A stretch of DNA of 40,938 bases from Chara braunii (taxonomy: Eukaryota > Streptophyta > Charophyceae > Charales > Characeae), in the NCBI GenBank assembly GCA_003427395.1, contig BFEA01000384.1, positions 119,857 to 160,794 of the forward strand, read 5' to 3'. Both the position numbers and the translations under genes were made by a program. The notes beneath the pieces are model-generated. The model made no database searches. It was not told where the DNA came from and worked only from the letters and a program-made list of their open reading frames with translations. Below, in pieces: positions 38,706 to 40,938 of the stretch (positions within the stretch are counted from its first letter, which is position 1; each line of letters starts with the position of its first letter).

Positions 38706-39100
38706 GGGAGGGTGGAAACTAAGAGGAAGGGCCTAGAAAAGGGCCTTAACGGCCACTTGACACTTGGCATGCTATGAAAAGAAAGAAAAGAAAAGAAAAA
38801 TGTGGGAGAATAAGACAAAAAGAGTGAGAGGGAGTGAGTGAGTTGGCCGTCAGTAGGGACTGCCACAAGTAGGGACTGCGAAGTCCTTACTGTCCAAGAA
38901 AGGAGGAAAAAGAAAAGTTAAGAAAGACAAGAAAAGAAAAAAGACATGTCATTCGTTAAAATAGAACATTATATTTTAAATTGTTTATCACTTGCTAGTA
39001 ATTTCAGGTTGAAATCACTATATTTTAAACGTGAATAAAACTTAGGATACGAGTAGTGAGCCCGAAGAACGCAATTGACAGGTCATAAGTCAAAATTGAA
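38655..39100. other. No supported gene
   Basis: Purine-rich (gaaaagaaa runs at 38775-38800 and 38900-38945) changing to AT-rich at about 38950. The word gtagggactgc repeats at about 38852 and 38870. Nothing else is seen. Confidence 0.4.
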
Positions 39101-39104
39101 GTGA

Positions 39105-40440
39105 AGATTCAAGGCAATAGAAAAGTTGAACTCTAAATTTCATCACACTTCGATAAATTTTATAACTTAAAAGACGTAAGTGACATGACATTGTTATAAA
39201 TTAAAACTCAAGTCCACAATCAATGCAATGAGACACTGAATGAGAAGGTTGAACTCCGGATTTCATCGCACTTCGATCAATTTTGTACGAGCATTGAGTC
39301 AGACGTATTTTACATGATATTGTGACATGCGTAAAGTGGAACTCAATCGACAATCAAGGCAAGCACACATTGAACGAAATGGTTTAAGTACGAATTTCGT
39401 CGCACTTCGATAAACATTGTAATCGTGAAGACAATTTAATATTTAACTCATTGGATTCAAAAAATTAATCAAAGATAAAAAAACATAACCCTAACTTGAA
39501 TGTTTGAATTGTCATTGTCCGATTCGACATCAAAACTTAAGAACAGAGTTTAGACAATTACAGAAAGAGATTCGAATTGTGTAACGTAATAAATTGAGGC
39601 AATGACATGATGGTTGAAGTATGAATTTCATCACACTTTGATAAATTTTGCAACTTCAAAGAAGTAACCGATATACTGTTGTCATAAATTGAAACTCAAG
39701 CGGACAATCAATGCAATAAGACACTGAACGAGAATGTTGAAGTTCAACTCTGGATTTCATTGCACTTCAATCAATTTTGTATGAACATTGAGTCGAACGT
39801 ATTTTATATGACATTGTGACATACACTAATTAGAACTCAATTGAAGAGTCAAGGCAAACACACTGTGAAGGAGATGGTTTGAGTACGGATTTCGTTCCAC
39901 TTCGATAAACATTATAATCATGAAGACAATTCAATGTTGCATTTGGTATGAACTATAGCTTCAACTTTCCTGTCTGCTTACGGTTAGACACTTGCCATGC
40001 TATTTGCGCAGCCCTAAGAGGCGGCAAAACAAAAGTTAGTTCTCTTTTAGTCTCTAAGGCCCCTCTCCAATAAAACTATGGTGATCCTGTTGATTAACTA
40101 ATGAATTTGGAACTTCCAAGTTTAAGCCGTTTCCAACATATAGCGAAGCGATTGAACTCTCATGTTACCATGAGAGAGATTTATCTTGAGCCCATACAAT
40201 AAATTCAATAACTTCAATACTTACCATAGAGAGGGGTTGGGAGTTAGTTGTGTTTTCCCACCCTCCGAACCACACGTGACAATTTAACTTGTTGAATTCA
40301 AAAAAATAATAAAAGATAAAGGAATCGAACTCCAACTTGAATGCTTGAATTGCCATTGTCCGGTCCAACATCAAAACTTACGTACAAATTTGATACGATC
40401 TCACGAAGAGGTTCAAATTGTGTAAATAATGAGAAAGTGT
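39105..40440. repeat. About 490-bp AT-rich tandem duplication, second copy interrupted
   Basis: Copy A (about 39105-39597) is followed by copy B (about 39598-40440). Shared stretches include cacactt(c/t)gataaattttg, acaatcaatgcaat(g/a)agac, cattgagtc, ttgaatg(t/c)ttgaattg(t/c)cattg and catcaaaactta. Copy B contains about 343 bases (39935-40277) that copy A lacks. Within each copy the phrase atttc(a/g)t(c)(g/a)cacttcgat(a/c)aa recurs three times at about 122-136 bases, so the unit is itself built of shorter old repeats. No coding sequence. Confidence 0.85.
39935..40277 (-). other. Insertion in the AT-rich duplication, possible organellar group II intron fragment
   Basis: This 343-base segment interrupts copy B and is absent from copy A. 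At its right end the minus strand reads cacgtgtggttcggagggtg, close to the 3' strand of group II intron domain V in organelles (consensus GCACGUACGGUUC) and the sequence that often follows it. The partner 5' strand of domain V is not present, being cut off at the junction. Flanks are gacaattcaa and gacaatttaa, which may be a short target duplication or chance in AT-rich DNA. The idea of a nuclear copy of organelle DNA is inference. Confidence 0.35.
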
Positions 40441-40844
40441 GAACTTCATTTGAAAACTTAAAACTACATGCATACTAGCGAAAAGTTTGTAAACTCGAGA
40501 TTTAAATAGGTATAATGCTACGAGCAACCATCATTTAAACTTTTGAAAAATGCTACCATTTACAAAAGCATCTATAGGCATCCCCCGTGTCCCATGAGAA
40601 CCAAACCGGTACAAGGCATTCATTGATGACCCGAAAGCTAGGGTCACTGCAAGACTATGTGTGTCAGGAATATAAAGAACATGTCTCTTGGACCTCACAA
40701 CCTATGTTGCACGCCCGGCCGTGGCCGGGGGGGTCAATTCAGCTGCGGCCTCGGTCGTCGGCCAAATCAGCCGGGTTCGGCCACGGCCAACCAGTCGAGT
40801 TCGGTGCAATAATTGTTTTTTCGATTTTTCACGTCGAAAAGAAA
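40441..40844. other. No supported gene; GC-rich palindromic words near the end
   Basis: The AT-rich sequence changes at about 40710 to GC-rich with repeated ggcc words (cccggccgtggccggggg; cggcctcggtcgtcggcc; ggccacggccaa). This resembles the edge of another repeat that continues outside the window. Confidence 0.4.
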
Positions 40845-40903
40845 AAAAAAAAAATATGGGCGTGTAGGGCTGAAAAAGCCCTACACGCCCATATTTTTTT
40901 TTT
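40845..40903. repeat. Perfect 27-bp hairpin with 5-base loop
   Basis: The arm 40845-40871 (ten A, then tatgggcgtgtagggct) is fully complementary to 40877-40903 (agccctacacgcccata and ten T). The loop is gaaaa. Imperfect complementarity may extend outward (cgaaaag with tttcg). There is no mismatch in the 27 pairs. Plausible as the tip of a foldback element, a small RNA precursor, or an assembly artefact near a contig end. Confidence 0.95.
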
Positions 40904-40938
40904 CGTGTCCGACATTCCGCACCGCGAGGAAAAAAAAA

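Overview
The window reads as nuclear DNA from a plant-lineage eukaryote. The signs are a chromodomain-bearing Ty3/gypsy retrotransposon, a LINE remnant, long minisatellite arrays, many microsatellites, a GT-AG intron-like segment, no operons and very low gene density. My best guess is a streptophyte (charophyte) alga such as Chara. That guess rests on the general look of the retroelement proteins and was not tested by any search. Nearly all recognisable protein sequence belongs to decayed mobile elements.

Layout. 1-1.4 kb: CT and GC microsatellites and a 220-bp direct duplication. 1.4-3.5 kb: a reverse transcriptase fragment, then copy 1 of a repeat family ('repeat X') with an intact 167-aa ORF (2860-3363). 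3.5-8.9 kb: the best candidate for non-mobile coding sequence, with a 242-aa minus-strand ORF (3873-4601) and two tandem, mutually related small ORFs of 84 and 85 aa (4761-5015, 5816-6073), separated by short tandem repeats. 9.1-11.25 kb: copy 2 of repeat X in inverted orientation, with its ORF frameshifted in a G run. 11.6-14.1 kb: a frameshifted minus-strand LINE, with RT catalytic core and ORF1-like pieces. 14.4-15.4 kb: a possible small spliced unit on the plus strand and a 42-bp tandem repeat. 15.42-21.06 kb: a nearly full-length minus-strand Ty3/gypsy chromovirus (gag, protease, RT, RNase H, integrase, chromodomain-like tail) broken by about six frameshifts and one stop. 22.2-22.6 kb: a long inverted repeat.

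23.36-31.27 kb: one continuous field of about 91-93-bp tandem repeats in three sequence classes. Class 1 (about 57 copies) is 93 bp, or 31 codons, and has an open frame. A two-copy 93-bp class forms the transition. Class 3 (about 26 copies) is about 91 bp and non-coding. I argue that the classes share a core motif and are diverged members of one lineage. A single N at 23460 flanked by a 58-bp exact duplication marks an assembly join. The field ends in a GAA microsatellite.

31.4-38.9 kb: gene-poor sequence made of many local tandem duplications (60, 162, 37-38, 63 and 40 bp), recurrent small palindromes, and traces of retroelement 3' ends. 39.1-40.45 kb: AT-rich tandem duplication of about 490 bp, one copy interrupted by about 343 bp that may derive from an organellar group II intron. 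The window ends in a perfect 27-bp hairpin.

No complete cellular pathway or operon is present. The main interest is repeat biology, plus two small unrecognised protein families. One is carried by repeat X. The other is the tandem pair at 4.8-6.1 kb.
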